64,000 nt of DNA from the NCBI RefSeq assembly GCF_019649055.1, contig NW_026570315.1:434001-498000 (forward strand), written 5' to 3'. This DNA is from Paramacrobiotus metropolitanus. Lineage: Eukaryota; Tardigrada; Eutardigrada; Parachela; Macrobiotidae. The translations under genes were made by a program, and so were the position numbers. Numbering within the stretch: the stretch's first letter is position 1; every line of letters begins with the position of its first letter. The notes beneath the pieces were generated by a model. That model saw only the letters and a list, made by a program, of their open reading frames with translations. It made no database searches and had not been told where the DNA came from. Of this stretch, positions 24,501-35,100 are shown in pieces.

Positions 24501-27500
24501 AAGGGGGTGCTGAATAAAAAATTTCATTAGAATCTGCATTGTTGGTTTTTTAAGACCGAATCATCGAACGCCTTCGCGCTTCGGCGAAACAGATAGTATT
24601 TTACGTATGAGATTGTCCCGATGGTCATCTTGCACTAATGCGAACTTAAAACACCGTCTGACCAGCAAGAATTCATGGCTGTTTTACTTGAAATTTTAAT
24701 AGGGTTTAGATTTTTGTACACCTCTGGCAAAAGACAGGCCTCAAAAAACATGCATTAGCAGCAGTAACTGGTTCATTTTACGTGAACAGGTGAAGATTTA
24801 CATATATTGTATTTGTTTGCTTGTAATACAGGATGTACAAGGGTTCGAGATTTTCTAGCCTCGTCGATCTACTATCGTCCTAAAAACGCGAGGCGCGGCA
24901 CCAAAACCGTCTCAAAATAAAATTTCAGTCGTTATTTTAGGAAAGCACCTTGTCGGCTTCACGCGAAAATCTTCTTAAGTTTATGAGGCATACGCATCCG
25001 TAGTAGTTGCGAAGCAAACAAGTTACTGACAAGTTAGCAACTTTACAAGATGTATTAGACCCTACGCGGTCCCCGGGGTATGCGGGGGGAGTGTGTATTA
25101 TAACATTTTTACTGTTTTAAATCCCTGGTTTCAGGCCGCCTGAAAATTTAATCTTCCCTGTGTTCGTTATAAATTCGATAAAAAATATTAACTTTTCCAT
25201 GAGCGAAATATGAATTGGACTGAGCGTTACACGTATAAGTTGAGGAAGCAGACTGTGAGGTGACCTCAGACACCAAACGACTCCCAACTCGGATAACCCG
25301 TTTTAGCGATGTTCTTCGGTTCGGCGTGTTGACTTTAAGTACCTAACCAGTAAAACCAGGATAGTGCCATATTCATCAAAAATTGATGTCAGTATCACTG
25401 GATAGAATAAAATCTATACTATTTAAATAAATTTTTTGTTTTCCGGTAAGTATTACCAATTTTTGTAAACGTTGTGTAAAGTCAGTATGGGAAAACGTTC
25501 GGTGACGTCTAGCCGCGCACATCAGAAATGCCGCGCATCGGAGATACCGATCTTCTCTAACGCTGATCGCGGATATGCTGCATCGCATGGTTACCAGTTG
25601 GCAGATCATATGCGGATTCAGTGCGAGCTGAAGTGAAGTGAGCTGTATCTTCTGAGCACTGAACGGCATAATTTTTGTTTTTGGTTCGTAGAAGCAGAAA
25701 AACTGCAATTCAAAGATTTCTAGACTTTAAAACGTATAAAAATAAGAGAGATTTGTCGGCGCTCTATGCAAACCGAAAATTGGAGCGAATAACAAGTTTT
25801 TTTTATCGCTTACATAGCTGCCGCACAGGCAGGCCAGCGCTCCAGATCCGAATGAAGATCGGTATCTCAGATGCGCGATAGGCGGCATTTCTGATGTGCG
25901 CGGCAAGACGTCACCGAACGTTTTCCCATACTAACTTTACATAACTTTTACAAAGAACTGGTAATACTTACCGGAAAACAAAAAGCTTATTTAAATAGTA
26001 TGGATTTTACTCTACCCAGTGATACTGATATCAATTTTTGAGGAATATGGCACTATCTTGGTTTTACTGGTAAGCGGCAAAAACTCTGGGCAGAAACCAT
26101 AGATTCAGGTTTAATGCCTCTGGGTTATCAAAAAACTTCAAACGTATCTATAAAACTTAAATTCACTCCGCTCGCTTCCTTGATATTCTGTTCACTGATG
26201 CAACAGCTTAACCATAAGTCTATGGTCAAAAATTTTGCGTAGTGTGTTCCCCGCGGTCCGCTATGTCATTAGCAGCACTATAGCCGTCCTCGCTTCTTGT
26301 CAAAACCCGTGGTTCTTACATAAATAAATAGTATTAAGGGTTTATCAAAGGTCAATCGTATAAGGATCCGCTTTTTTTAGCCATGAATGGCTTATAAGGG
26401 GAATGCGAACAGAAAGATTATTAGTTAGGCTGAAAATTCAGTTATGTAGATTTCAGCGAAGGAAATCCGTGACACAAGCTTAAGAAAAATCAAACTTTGA
26501 ACCTTAACAAACATCAAATAACTGCACGGCAATGATGCATCACAAATGTGCATCGAGCGCGCTATTTTGGGAGCGCAAAAACGAGCGACATTTTGTTTTA
26601 CGGTGTGTTTTCATTCCAGTCTGTAACTTTACTTTGCAGTTTGCACCTTACAGAAGCCTATATATGTTTTGCCTACCGAATTCAGTGCTTCAAATTAACT
26701 AAAAAAGGTCCCAAGATTAACGAATAATTTAAAACAGTTAATTAACGCTACCAGTTGCAAGTTAATAAACGCCAGCCGGTCAGCTAATTAATCAATACTC
26801 TGTACTCCATCTATCCGCAAAATTTTTAATTCTAATGAACCCGTTAATAATTATTTAATTTTAATTAGACATTTTAACAGGTCGTGGTAACTTATAAGTT
26901 ACGTTAGAGATTTATAGGCCCTACGCGCTCGTTTTGGTTTAGACTTCCAGAATGTGTTTGGATGAGCAATTAACACTAATTATAATCTTATTAATTAGTT
27001 ATCAAGATTGTGCACGTAGCAGTGTAGACGATACCCGATAGGCGTTAGCAGTACTTATTAATGAATAATTATTGAGGTGTACGATTACGGCACATCGCAG
27101 TGAAACGTAAGGATTAAAATGTGTGCACATTAGTTTGCATGAGAATAATCCAAATTGGCGACTTTGACGCTCGAATAAGCTACTCTCGAGTAGCTTTTTC
27201 TAGAGCAACATTTCTAAATATTTGGGGCGATGATACCAACGTGCGAAAGACACCTCATCGCAATATGGACCAGTTATGAGCGCTTATCTAATCTCGTGCG
27301 TTACTCAGCTTTTGCAGAATTCTCACAATTGCTAGGATTTCCTAAATTTCCGGTCTATTTTGAATTGGACAATTGTTTTAAACGACTTCCAATCTTAAGT
27401 AAAACATCTATCGAGGTTCAAAATGGTGGCTGGTAAATTTTTGAATTATTTGTTTAATCGTAGGTGGGAACAGCCAGCAATGGATAATCGAACATTATGC

Positions 27501-27927
27501 TAAGCGTGGCATATTGTTCGACTCAATTTTTGCTTGGGAAGCTCTGGCTATGAACGCTTTGGATGTGTTCAAAGTGATTCCGCAGCAGTACTATCACAAA
27601 TATCATTGGTACAATTTCCCCATTACGGCAAAAGTAGAAGACGGAAGGAACCCTTGGACAGTTTTATCCAATACTGCGGAGTCTGAAGATTTTGTAGTTG
27701 TGAAACTTGATATCGACAATCCCGACATTGAGAACGCTTTGGTGGAGCAAATTATGAATAACGAAACTCTGAGTGGTTTGATAGATGAGTTTTACTTCGA
27801 GCATCATGTCAATGTTACACCAATGTGGCCTTATTGGGGACAATCCTATGACCTGTTTTTGAAGGACACTTACAGTACTTTCCTTAAGCTGCGAAAGACT
27901 GGCATAGCTGCGCACGGCTGGGTTTAA
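9500..27927 (+). CDS. Spliced host gene: type II membrane protein with FkbM/class I methyltransferase-like domain
   Basis: Three coding exons (9500-9574, 20520-20988, 27464-27927) join in phase at GT-AG introns to give 335 residues. Residues about 6-24 form a hydrophobic signal anchor after a short basic start, suggesting a Golgi or ER type II protein with a luminal C-terminus. Residues 169-184 (YFDLGASTFDNGAGG, motif I-like) look like the glycine-rich SAM loop of Rossmann methyltransferases, and E207 in IFAWE sits where the ribose-binding acid is expected. Later blocks are EDFVVVKLDIDNP (from about 256) and DEFYFEHHVN (about 290). The layout resembles FkbM-like methyltransferases and uncharacterised eukaryotic relatives; substrate is unknown. 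ATG 9500 is chosen for its good context (A at -3, G at +4) and for placing the anchor at the N-terminus; an in-frame ATG at 9425 is possible. An AATAAA lies 274 bp after the stop. Gene structure is well supported; enzymatic role is inferred. Confidence 0.75.
9575..10990. other. Intron 1, first part, no feature recognised
   Basis: AT-rich sequence with a small duplication of GTACGATG(G/A)TGCTCA (about 9703-9750). I see no domain-bearing frame. Confidence 0.5.
10995..11870. mobile_element. Non-autonomous DNA element with degenerate CACTTCGGCCA arrays at both ends
   Basis: The left end (about 10995-11145) repeats loose versions of CACTTCGGCCACAT five or six times. The right end (about 11805-11870) carries the same motif in inverse orientation (GGCCGAA...CCGAAGTG...GGCCGAA). 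The AT-rich core has no coding frame and includes an AT palindrome (about 11698-11780). Inverted end arrays suggest a transposon, but exact termini and target duplication are not visible. Confidence 0.5.
12385..12905. repeat. Diverged direct repeats within intron 1
   Basis: About 100 bp at 12385-12490 (GCGCCCACATACCATCGACGG...) recurs diverged at about 12795-12905 (GCGCACATCGACCATCGATGG...). A shorter inverted match, TTTTCTGGTCAAAAAGCGAAG at about 12341 against 13040, hints at a decayed composite element. Confidence 0.45.
13636..13745. repeat. Pyrimidine-rich CTTCTC-type low-complexity tract
   Basis: Repeated CCTTCTCCTTCTCC-like hexamers on the plus strand, giving an arginine-rich artefact frame on the minus strand. 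It is a simple repeat in intron 1. Confidence 0.7.
14447..14625. mobile_element. TA-flanked MITE, copy 1 (179 bp)
   Basis: Terminal inverted repeats of about 55 bp begin CGAGGACATTTGGGTGCTGT. The copy is flanked by TA on both sides, the target preference of Tc1/mariner-type elements. It is nearly identical to copies at 38591 and 41494. There is no coding capacity. Confidence 0.88.
14984..15560. mobile_element. Foldback element, ~0.58 kb, arms nearly meeting
   Basis: The two halves are inverted copies over most of their length. The outer edges are TTACAATGGA(A/C)G..AAAATTGTCTTAC and its reverse, and inner words include CCTCAAACGAA and GGATCTAAGAGAAAATC. The loop is about 100 bp. There is no coding frame and no clear target duplication. 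Confidence 0.7.
16385..16940 (+). pseudogene. LINE 3' fragment (zinc finger and endonuclease end of a non-LTR retrotransposon)
   Basis: Reading frames on the plus strand contain WLNALPSAQFGNVL, LGAPIFEPHDCVKC, GYGLSCAFSTGGHSRHGGLN and a later CVDTVAPSHFKAL. This order (alanine-leucine-proline block, Cys/His cluster, RH..LN helix, W-D-x-TCVDT block) matches the C-terminus of LINEs carrying a restriction-type endonuclease. It resembles the larger minus-strand LINE at 28.9-31.8 kb. Several frame changes and the absence of RT mark it as a 5'-truncated, decayed copy within intron 1. Confidence 0.65.
17122..17960. repeat. Direct repeats with GACCAAAACGTCCGG-type motif arrays
   Basis: About 125 bp at 17122-17245 recurs at about 17650-17790, sharing AGACGTCCGGCGGACG, TTTGGTCGTT and CGAACAAACCGTC-like words. 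The second copy holds a palindrome, GACCAAAACGTC...GACGTTTTGGTC. Loose versions continue to 17930, and another trace lies near 36955-37000. Confidence 0.55.
18567..18768. mobile_element. MITE-like hairpin element (~0.2 kb)
   Basis: Ends ATATAGGGGG(G)AAAA and TTTTTCCCCCTATAT are inverted, and the arms continue to match imperfectly (CTGCCGTCA, GGCT, ACGTT). TA-rich flanks suggest a TA target. The element lies between the two direct repeats above. Confidence 0.65.
19379..19420 (-). repeat. Third copy of a TTAGAGGACCTTCGCT-type motif
   Basis: The reverse complement reads AAATTAGAGGAACTTCGCTACG then CTCCGGTCGATCA, matching motifs at about 8104-8138 and 8287-8322 in the other orientation. It may be a transposon end. 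Confidence 0.5.
20520..20988 (+). CDS. Exon 2 of the methyltransferase-like gene
   Basis: The acceptor is TTCTAAC (branch-like, about 20495), a pyrimidine-rich stretch and TTGTAG before GAA. It encodes residues 26-181 plus the first base of codon 182, with a W/R/K-rich stem and the start of the glycine-rich loop, and ends at GCAG|GTAAGC in phase 1. Confidence 0.78.
21146..22796. mobile_element. Large foldback element (1.65 kb) in intron 2
   Basis: Arms of roughly 460 bp (21146-21610) and 490 bp (22308-22796) are inverted copies. The outer part is an array of TCTGAATCTGATTCTGAAT and CTAAAAGTCTGA units; the inner part shares TAGGCGGTGGGAACTG, GGGGCGCGGGACAGAGACGT and GATATCCGGTAATTCC. The ~0.7-kb centre has another direct copy of TTAGGCGGTGGGAACTGCTC at about 21750. 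I recognise no transposase in the centre. Structure resembles foldback transposons with repeat-rich arms. Confidence 0.75.
23121..24111. mobile_element. Foldback element (1.0 kb) whose arms start with a LINE-tail-like block
   Basis: Inverted arms of about 350 bp (23121-23470 and 23755-24111) share GAACAGCATTTCTTTCGTAA at the tip, TTGTTCTGGTGCATAGTTTG, AACTTGCACTAAT and AAAGTGGGAGACCACC. The centre is about 285 bp, non-coding. The outer ~60 bp of each arm matches the 3' end of the LINE at about 28972-29033, so the arms may derive from two opposed LINE tails. Confidence 0.7.
24112..25344. other. Intron 2 stretch, no feature recognised
   Basis: Mostly AT-rich unique-looking sequence. It contains a GC-rich CCCCGGGGTATGCGGGGGG patch near 25072. 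No domain-bearing frame or clear repeat was seen. Confidence 0.45.
25345..26072. mobile_element. Foldback element (0.73 kb), full copy
   Basis: Inverted arms (about 25345-25620 and 25835-26072) share ACCAGTAAAACCA, ATAGTGCCATATTC, TTTTCCGGTAAGTATTAC and GAAAACGTTCGGTGACGTC. The core includes TTTTTATCGCTTAC and GTCTAGA-like words. One arm recurs at 53529-53872. Confidence 0.75.
26073..27463. other. Distal part of intron 2, no feature recognised
   Basis: AT-rich sequence containing many TTAATTA words, with no repeat structure or coding domain that I can support, ending at the exon 3 acceptor. Confidence 0.5.
27464..27927 (+). CDS. Exon 3 of the methyltransferase-like gene, with stop
   Basis: It begins after ATCGTAG in phase with exon 2, completing the glycine loop (GAGGNSQQW). 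It encodes the remainder of the domain, ending ...GIAAHGWV and TAA. Codon use and conservation-like blocks make this the strongest host coding segment in the window. Confidence 0.82.
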
Positions 27928-28201
27928 ACTTCGAACTGATTTTTGTGCAAAATCGGTTTGAAATTTGACGGAAGCTTTTGTAGTTCCTTATCTGCCTAAG
28001 CATAATTGTTGGCTAAAGCAGGTGCAAAAACATTTTCCCTGTGAGTAGCGAAAAAAATAGTCAAGTCATCAGCATTACTATAATCGTCCCACTGTAGTTG
28101 TCAAAATATTCAACAGTCAATATCTAAAAAAGCCCAAAGCCAAGTTATGCCGTATAAAAAGAAGGTTCCTGATTGATGGCCTCGTTTTTTCAAGTCAAAA
28201 C

Positions 28202-28207
28202 AATAAA
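28202..28207 (+). promoter_or_regulatory. Polyadenylation signal AATAAA
   Basis: A canonical AATAAA lies 274 bp after the stop codon of the methyltransferase-like gene, with GT-rich sequence not obvious downstream. It is the best candidate for the 3' end of the gene. Confidence 0.5.
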
Positions 28208-28503
28208 TAAGCAGCAACAGTACGAATTATACGATGCCCTGATATTATAATTATAACATACAATTATTACCTTATACGTACAATACAAGGTATGCCTCGC
28301 GCTCCGCGCTTGGCAATACCCTTTTGGACGGAAACTAATATTTGACCACCTCACGTTTCTTCCTTGACCCTATGACCACAAGCTAATTTTCCACTTTTTT
28401 ATTAAACGGTCCGTGCAATTTCGACTTTTCTCTATAATATTGCGCTATTTGCTGCCCCCGTGGTAATAGTTAGTTTGTAATCGTAGGAATGTAATGTACA
28501 AGG

Positions 28504-28660
28504 TAGGACGAAATGGTCGCATAGCCCCATACCCAGCATTCTGTACGCATGCGGTGCAGTGCACTTGTACGAACCGGATATTTTGAACTCAGTCGTACAG
28601 TGCACTGCACTGCATTCGTACTGAATGTGGATATGTTGGGTATGCGACCATTTCGTCCTA
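28504..28660. mobile_element. MITE-like element with 20-bp terminal inverted repeats (157 bp)
   Basis: The ends read TAGGACGAAATGGTCGCATA and its exact reverse complement at 28641-28660. The arms continue as an imperfect hairpin (CATACCCA, GTGCAGTGCAC). The TA at each edge may be the target duplication, consistent with a Tc1/mariner-type MITE. Confidence 0.78.
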
Positions 28661-28869
28661 CGCTGTAGTACCACACTATCGCCGTACCAGTATGATAGTA
28701 TCTAAAGAACGTCCTTATATTAGAAGTTTTTCGCTGAAACACCGTACCCATACCTTAACTATCTATTATCGGATGAATTTAACGCTATGGTAAGAAAGTG
28801 TTAACCGCCATTTCGCTTTGCCTCACTTCGCCTTTCTCTAACTTTTTCTTAAAGAGACAATATAACCTT

Positions 28870-31800
28870 TAATACAAGTTTTTATTTCACAAAATGCGGT
28901 AACATCACAGTTTCAAAACAATAATTCAAAGCAACAAAATTTAATAAGTACCTTTAATAAGTATTTACCTTTAATAAGTATCATGGTACGAATACAAACT
29001 ATGCACCAGAACAAACAGCATTTACAAAAGAAACACTTCCTCTACGCTATCCTGATCGGGGATCGTACCCATTACACAAATCGCGTTTGTCCGTTGTATT
29101 TGCATAGATATTCGCTGTTTAAAAAACTCTTTCGCCCGCTTTTGGCCAGTTAAAGTTGCTATACCGTTTCCAACCATTTCCACTAGCTTTTTAGTTCCAT
29201 CTCCACAAGGTCCGTAAATTTTGAAAGCTGCAGCAACGGAATCATATCTTGTTGCATACAAGCGTGTTTCGCTAATTTCGCCCTTTCCGCAAACTGGGCT
29301 ACTGCGCCGGCATTCATGGAAGTGCGGTCGATAAACGAGGCCGCCAGCGTGTCCACGCAAGTAACATCCACTGCCAGCGGTTTTCCGCGCTTCCAAGGAA
29401 AAAAGGATGATCACATGCGGTCTCTTGTCTTTCAAGGAATAACCTTTTGATTCCATTCTCGAAGGAAAGCCAGCTGATTTCATGCCCCGGGTGAATTCTG
29501 CGCTGATACCGTCGTGTCGTGGTAATCTTCCGGCAGACCGCTTGCAGCGAAGTCCGTGCCGGCCGAACTCGTCGACCAGCCTACCACAAACGCATACGTT
29601 TGGAGTGACGATCGGTGCTCTCTAACGCAACGCAAAACTTATGCGAAATGCTTTGTCATCTAACAGATTACATACCGAGGCAAGCTGCCGGTAATGCATG
29701 GATCCACACGCCTTCCGGGACTAATACCGCCGTGAGATGCGCGACTTCGTTCTGTGCAGTCCGTTGTGCGGTCGGCCTTGAAAATATCTGTAGTATCGTG
29801 GGAGTGTCCCAGGCTTTCTGGACGTGTCGGAAAGCTTCCACCGGAAGTTCTTCAGTGTCTGCTTCTAACTCCCAGGCGCGCGTGACGGTACTACTCTTGT
29901 GGTAACATGCATACGACGGAGGTGCGCAATATGTGCAAAATGTTTTGCATTCCAAGGCAGTTCTTCAACAGAAACAACACTGATATAATTTTATTGGTCA
30001 AATCGAACTGAAATTAATGAGGGAAAAATGCGTAATTAGGGATTAGGAATCACTGAGCATCCTTGGGGGCGAACAACCACTCGCGCACCCCAATATTAGG
30101 AGGCCAGTTTTCAGGAGTAAACATTTTATCCGACTCATGAGCATAAGAACCAACACGTGCAAACAGGCTATTCTTACGGCCTTTTTAACAGAGTAAATCG
30201 ACACAAATCTGACAACACTTGGTGTATAGGGATAAGCTGTAAGCGACCACACACTGATCCCAACTGGTCGATCTTCTTATTTGTTATCGGGGTTACGGTG
30301 GCTGGTAGACCAGGGGAACCAAGCAAATTTAGCTTATCAGCTGTTACTACAGCTGTTCCTGGGAATAAGCTGGTGAAGTTGGTAGCGGCCGCTGCACGCT
30401 GTACTTCTTTGCCCCCGCATAAGAACACTTCGCACTTTGCAATGTTGACTTCCGAACCGATCTTTTTGGCTTTCGCAATCAACAGCTGGAAGTTACGGAT
30501 CACTTCCGATGGTGTTCCTCCTAGTGTCCTGTTCATCCATATACCACGCGTTCGGGTAAGCGTTCAGTTTAATGACAATGAATTGCAGTACCAAGCAAAA
30601 CATACCTGGCCCAAGCGGATCACGTTGCTGCACGCCAGACTGAGAGGAAATAATTGTTTCTCCCAGAAAAAGTAAAGAATGTACGCCGCAACACATTTTA
30701 ATGAAGGTGTAATATTCCGGGATGACGTCGGCTGCTATTCGCAATACTTCCTCGCGTGACACGCAGTTGAAAGCATTGTTGAAATCAATATTCAGAAGAG
30801 CTTTAACACCACTGATGCATTGAAGAAGAAAGTATCAGGCTGCGTGAATAATTCCTTCCACTCTTTTCTTTACTCCGGAACCAAGTTGGTGTGGTTGGAA
30901 AATCTCCGATGTAACTGGCCGAATTTTCATACCCACCGCCTTGGCGGCGGTATACATTTCCGACGGCAATTAGACGCAGGCCTCCGTTTCCGTAGAGCGA
31001 CGAGTCGAGCGCCGCAGAGCAGGGGAATAACTTCCTGAGGTACTTTACCCGCTAAGGATAAGGTTGAGCAGGTCCGTCAGGGTATAACACAGATCAGACG
31101 CATCATCATCCAGTCTTGCGCCGATCAGGTCCAAAAAATGTTGTGGGCGCAGGTAATCTAAACCTCATGCGCTGCCACGTGCATCGCTTCTAACACAGAC
31201 AACATTTCAACGGGGGTAAGTGGGACAAAAGTAGAATCTGGAGGATCCGTCGGGAGCGTGGGTAAGGGATCTGCTGGATGGATCTTCATGGACTCTATCA
31301 CATTCGGAGTCACGTCTGCTACAGAGTCGGACGAAAGCAGTGTGCGTACCGCTCCGCTGACGTTTAAGTCGTCAATTTGAATACCGACGCCACGGGTAAT
31401 CTCGTCATCAGGGGTAGCGCGTCGGGGTTTGCCAGGGGCTTCAGGTTTTTTGCTGTCGAGTTCCCCGTTCTCGAATCTGGCGATCCGGTCGCGAATGTGG
31501 GTGGTAATTGGGGTTTTTCGTGATTTTTTGTTACCGCCTGGAAGGGAGAGGATCGCAGAGGGGGCGGACAGCAGCTTCGGCTACGAAGAGGAATCATTGG
31601 CAGATACGGCGCGCCGCATTAGCTTTGTCAAGGCTATCGCTACGGAGGCGCGTGCTGCTTTCGGTATACGCCGCTTTATCTTACTCCTAGCTAGGAGAAA
31701 AGGAGGGGCTGAGGTCCCTGCTGCATTCGGAGGTGAACAGTGTGCTTGGCTTGGAAATGTGGAGTGCCAACAGCACAGGGACTGAAATAGTGGAAAATCA
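28870..31800 (-). pseudogene. Decayed LINE (non-LTR retrotransposon) with RT and restriction-type endonuclease
   Basis: Minus-strand frames show RT blocks in order: LLNIDFNNAFN (motif A, about 30800), SQSGVQQRDPLGP (motif B, about 30640) and NAWYMDEQ (motif C, about 30550; the usual WYLDD is altered). Then follow KIGSEVNIAKCEVF, WIHALPAACLGM, a Cys/RH cluster and WDVTCVDT-like blocks of an endonuclease (about 29190-29400), ending EEVFLL at about 29022. TTTATT at 28881 (AATAAA on the minus strand) probably marks the tail. Multiple frame changes show it is inactive. Similar domain order is known from LINEs with R2-type endonucleases; the clade is inferred. The 5' boundary near 31800 is uncertain. 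Confidence 0.7.
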
Positions 31801-32106
31801 GTGATGGACGCCCCCCCAGGGGGCGCAGTCTAAAAATGCTTGGCCTTTTGTACGAATTAAAATACTTAAATTTTGATGAATTTCTAAATTGCTGTTTCGG
31901 GATGACGTTTTGTAGAAGTTGTTTGGGAAACGACATCTTTATACACATCTGTTAAATTCGATCGGGTCAATTCGCGCGAAGCCGACGGACAGATTGACGG
32001 GGTAAACTGCCACAAATTCGATAAAAATACTACAGATATTTCTTTTTTGCAAGCTGTGTTATAGGGAGGCTGGGACTCCCAGCCTGGGAGCTGGATGGAG
32101 ATAAGG

Positions 32107-35100
32107 TGTGATGCCGTGCAGTATTGCATGACCTTTTTACCTAGCAACGACTGCCATGCTGTAAGATATTGTTGATCGATTCAGTCAGTAGAGCAGCGCG
32201 CGCGTACCAAATAAATATTACTATTTATTCCCTACTTCGTGACAAACTGGCGTGAAGTATTTCGAACTCACGCACGGTCATACTCCCTTCTCCCTTATAA
32301 ATGACGCCATCAATACCCGCCTCAACCACCAACACCACCGCCGCCGCGAGTGCAGCGAAAGAAAAGGACGCCTCCGGCCTGATTAAATTTGAGCCTTCCA
32401 AAATGACCTGGCGCTGGTGGCAATTCCAGTATAGGAATTACGTCAAACTACACAAAATCACGGATGGCGAAGACCAGAAATGTCTACTTTCCGATTCCCT
32501 CGGCGTCGAGGCTGGAGAAATGCTTTTCTCTATGTGTTTGCCGGCGAACCCGGACGATTTCACCACAGCGCAAATTGTAGACAAACTTGAACACGCCTTC
32601 GTGAAGAAGACCAACGCTGCCACCGAGTGGGCCAATTATTTTAAGCTCAAACAAGAACAGGGTGAATCCCTGTTGGATTATTCCAATAAGCTCCGCCGCA
32701 AAGCCTTTCCGTGTGGTTTTCCAGCCGATGTTCTTGAAAAGAACATGTCGGCGACCTTTCTTAATGGTCTCGCCAGCGACGCTGTACGGGAGCATCTCCA
32801 GTCAAAAACGTACTCCACGTTGGAGGAAGCGCTGGATATTGCGGAGAAGTACGAGCTCCGGCGTAGCACCAGAAAGGGTCAAACCACTGTCGATGTGGCG
32901 CGCGTGGAAAGCGGGAAGCGAAACCCAGCGGGTAATGGCTACAGAAGGCGTGACGGCGCTCGTGGCGGACAACGAGGCCGTGACCTTGGTGGTGCACGCA
33001 AGCCTGCTGGCGCAGAAGGCGGCAAGGGTGCAGCCTGTGACGGCTGCGGATCCACGCAGCACGCACGAAGCGACTGCTGGGCGAAAGATGCGGAGTGCAG
33101 AAAGTGCAAAAAGCGCGGCCATATAGCGAAGGTCTGCCGGAGCGTACAGAGCTCCAGCGGTCGACAGGGACGCGATGGGCGCCGAACGTTTTTGGTGGAG
33201 GAAGAGTTCGACGTGCTCTCTGTCGATGCCACCAGCGGGCGCGCCATTCACGTACCGGTGAAAATAAATGGTGTACCGGTGTCACCAGTGCTGGATACTG
33301 GCTCCGGCGTCACCATTGTCGCCTCGGAAACCTGGAGATCGATCGGCTCTCCAAAATTATCACCGTACACCAATCCACTGAAGAGTTTCACTGGCCATAC
33401 TTTAAAGGTCATCGGCACAGCGATGGTGGAAGTGGCCCACGCGAGAACGCGGAAGACGCTGCCGGTGATTGTGGTAGCAACGGGTGGAAATGTACTTGGA
33501 CGAGATTGGATACACGCGTTGAATTTAAGTCAGCTGAGTTTGCGTGACCTCCAAATCCCAGCGGTGTGTGCTGTCTCGGGAAACGTCCAGCTGGAACAGA
33601 TCCTTGCCAAGCACAGTGCTGTCTTTCGCGAGGAACTGGGCCAGTGCAAGCACTATAAAGCCCATCTGCACCTAAAGCCAGGTGCCACGCCGGTATTCCG
33701 CAAGGCGCGACTTGTTCCGTTCGCCTTCCGGGAGGCCGTGGAACGCGACATTGACCGACTGGTAGAGAAGGGGATCCTCACACCAGTGGAGCATGCAAAG
33801 TGGGCAGCACCGATCGTCGCAGCGCTGAAGCGTGCTGGGGACATCCGGACGTGCGCGGATTTGAGCACGGGGCTTAATGACGCACTGGATGTGCAACAGT
33901 ATCCCCTCCCGACGCCCGACGAGCTGTTTGCAAAGCTCAACGGCGGTCAGAAGTTTAGCACGCTCGACCTGGCCGAGGCCTATGCGCAAGTGGAGCTTGA
34001 CGAAGAAAGCAAGGCGCTGGTGGTGATCAACACCCACAAGGGGTTGTTCCAGTACAACCGCCTGCCGTTTGGTGTAGCCAGCGGCCCGAGCATCTTCCAA
34101 CAAATCATGGAACGGATCCTCCAGGGGTGCGAAGGCGTCGCCATCTATCTGGACGACATCATCGTCACAGGTGCGACTGATGAAGAGCACCTCCGGAACC
34201 TGGAGCGGGTCCTACAACGCCTCGAGGAACACGGACTCAGGCTGAAGCGCTCCAAGTGTCAGTTCCTCCAGGACTCGGTAGAATACCTCGGGTTCGCGGT
34301 GGACAGCCGAGGCCGGCACATCTCACGCGACCGAGTGAAGGCGCTTTTGGACATGGACCGCCCGGCCAACGTGAGTCAGTTACGTGCATTTCTCGGGCTG
34401 GTTAACCACTACGGCAAGTACGTGCGTGACCTTTCGACGAAATGCAGTCCATTTCACCAGCTGCTGAAAGCGGGAGTGCAGTGGTCATGGTCCAAAGAAT
34501 GCGAGTCACAGTTTCTGGCCATCAAAGAAGAAATAGTACGGGCAACGTTTTTGGTGCATTATGATCCAGAAATGCCTCTTGTCCTGGCAGCGGACGCCTC
34601 GCAGTACGGTGTGGGCGCCGTGCTGTGTCATCGGTTCCCGGACGGCACGGAACGACCGATTGCGCACGCATCAAGGACACTCACCGCAGCTGAGAAGAAC
34701 TACGGGCAAATAGAGAAGGAGGCACTTGCCCTTGTTTTCGGCTGCCGCAAATTTCACCAGTATATTGCTGGTCGCGAATTCACGTTGTGCACGGACCACA
34801 AGCCGCTGCTGAGTGTCTTCGGAAGCAATAAAGGAGTTCCGGTCGTGACAGCCAACCGACTCCAGCGATGGGCACTACTTCTCATGGGCTACTCCTTCTC
34901 AATCGAGTACCGGCGCACCGAGGATTTCGGCCAAGCCGACGGCCTGAGTCGCCTGCCACTCCATTCGACCGAACTGGATGGACTGAGCGGGCTGGGAATG
35001 GACAAAGTGGTAAATGCGGTACACGAAAACAACGTGTCACGCTTGCCTGTCAAAGCAGAAGCCATTGCCAAAGCAACCGCCGAAGACCAGGATCTGTCCA

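Noticed and set aside
21146-26072. Large palindromes considered as assembly artefacts
   Set aside because: Arms are diverged and one family recurs at 53.5 kb, so they are better explained as foldback elements, though long reads would settle it.
31806-31832. GC-rich GCCCCCCCAGGGGGCGC hairpin considered as a terminator
   Set aside because: Prokaryotic-type terminators are not expected here; no U-run follows.
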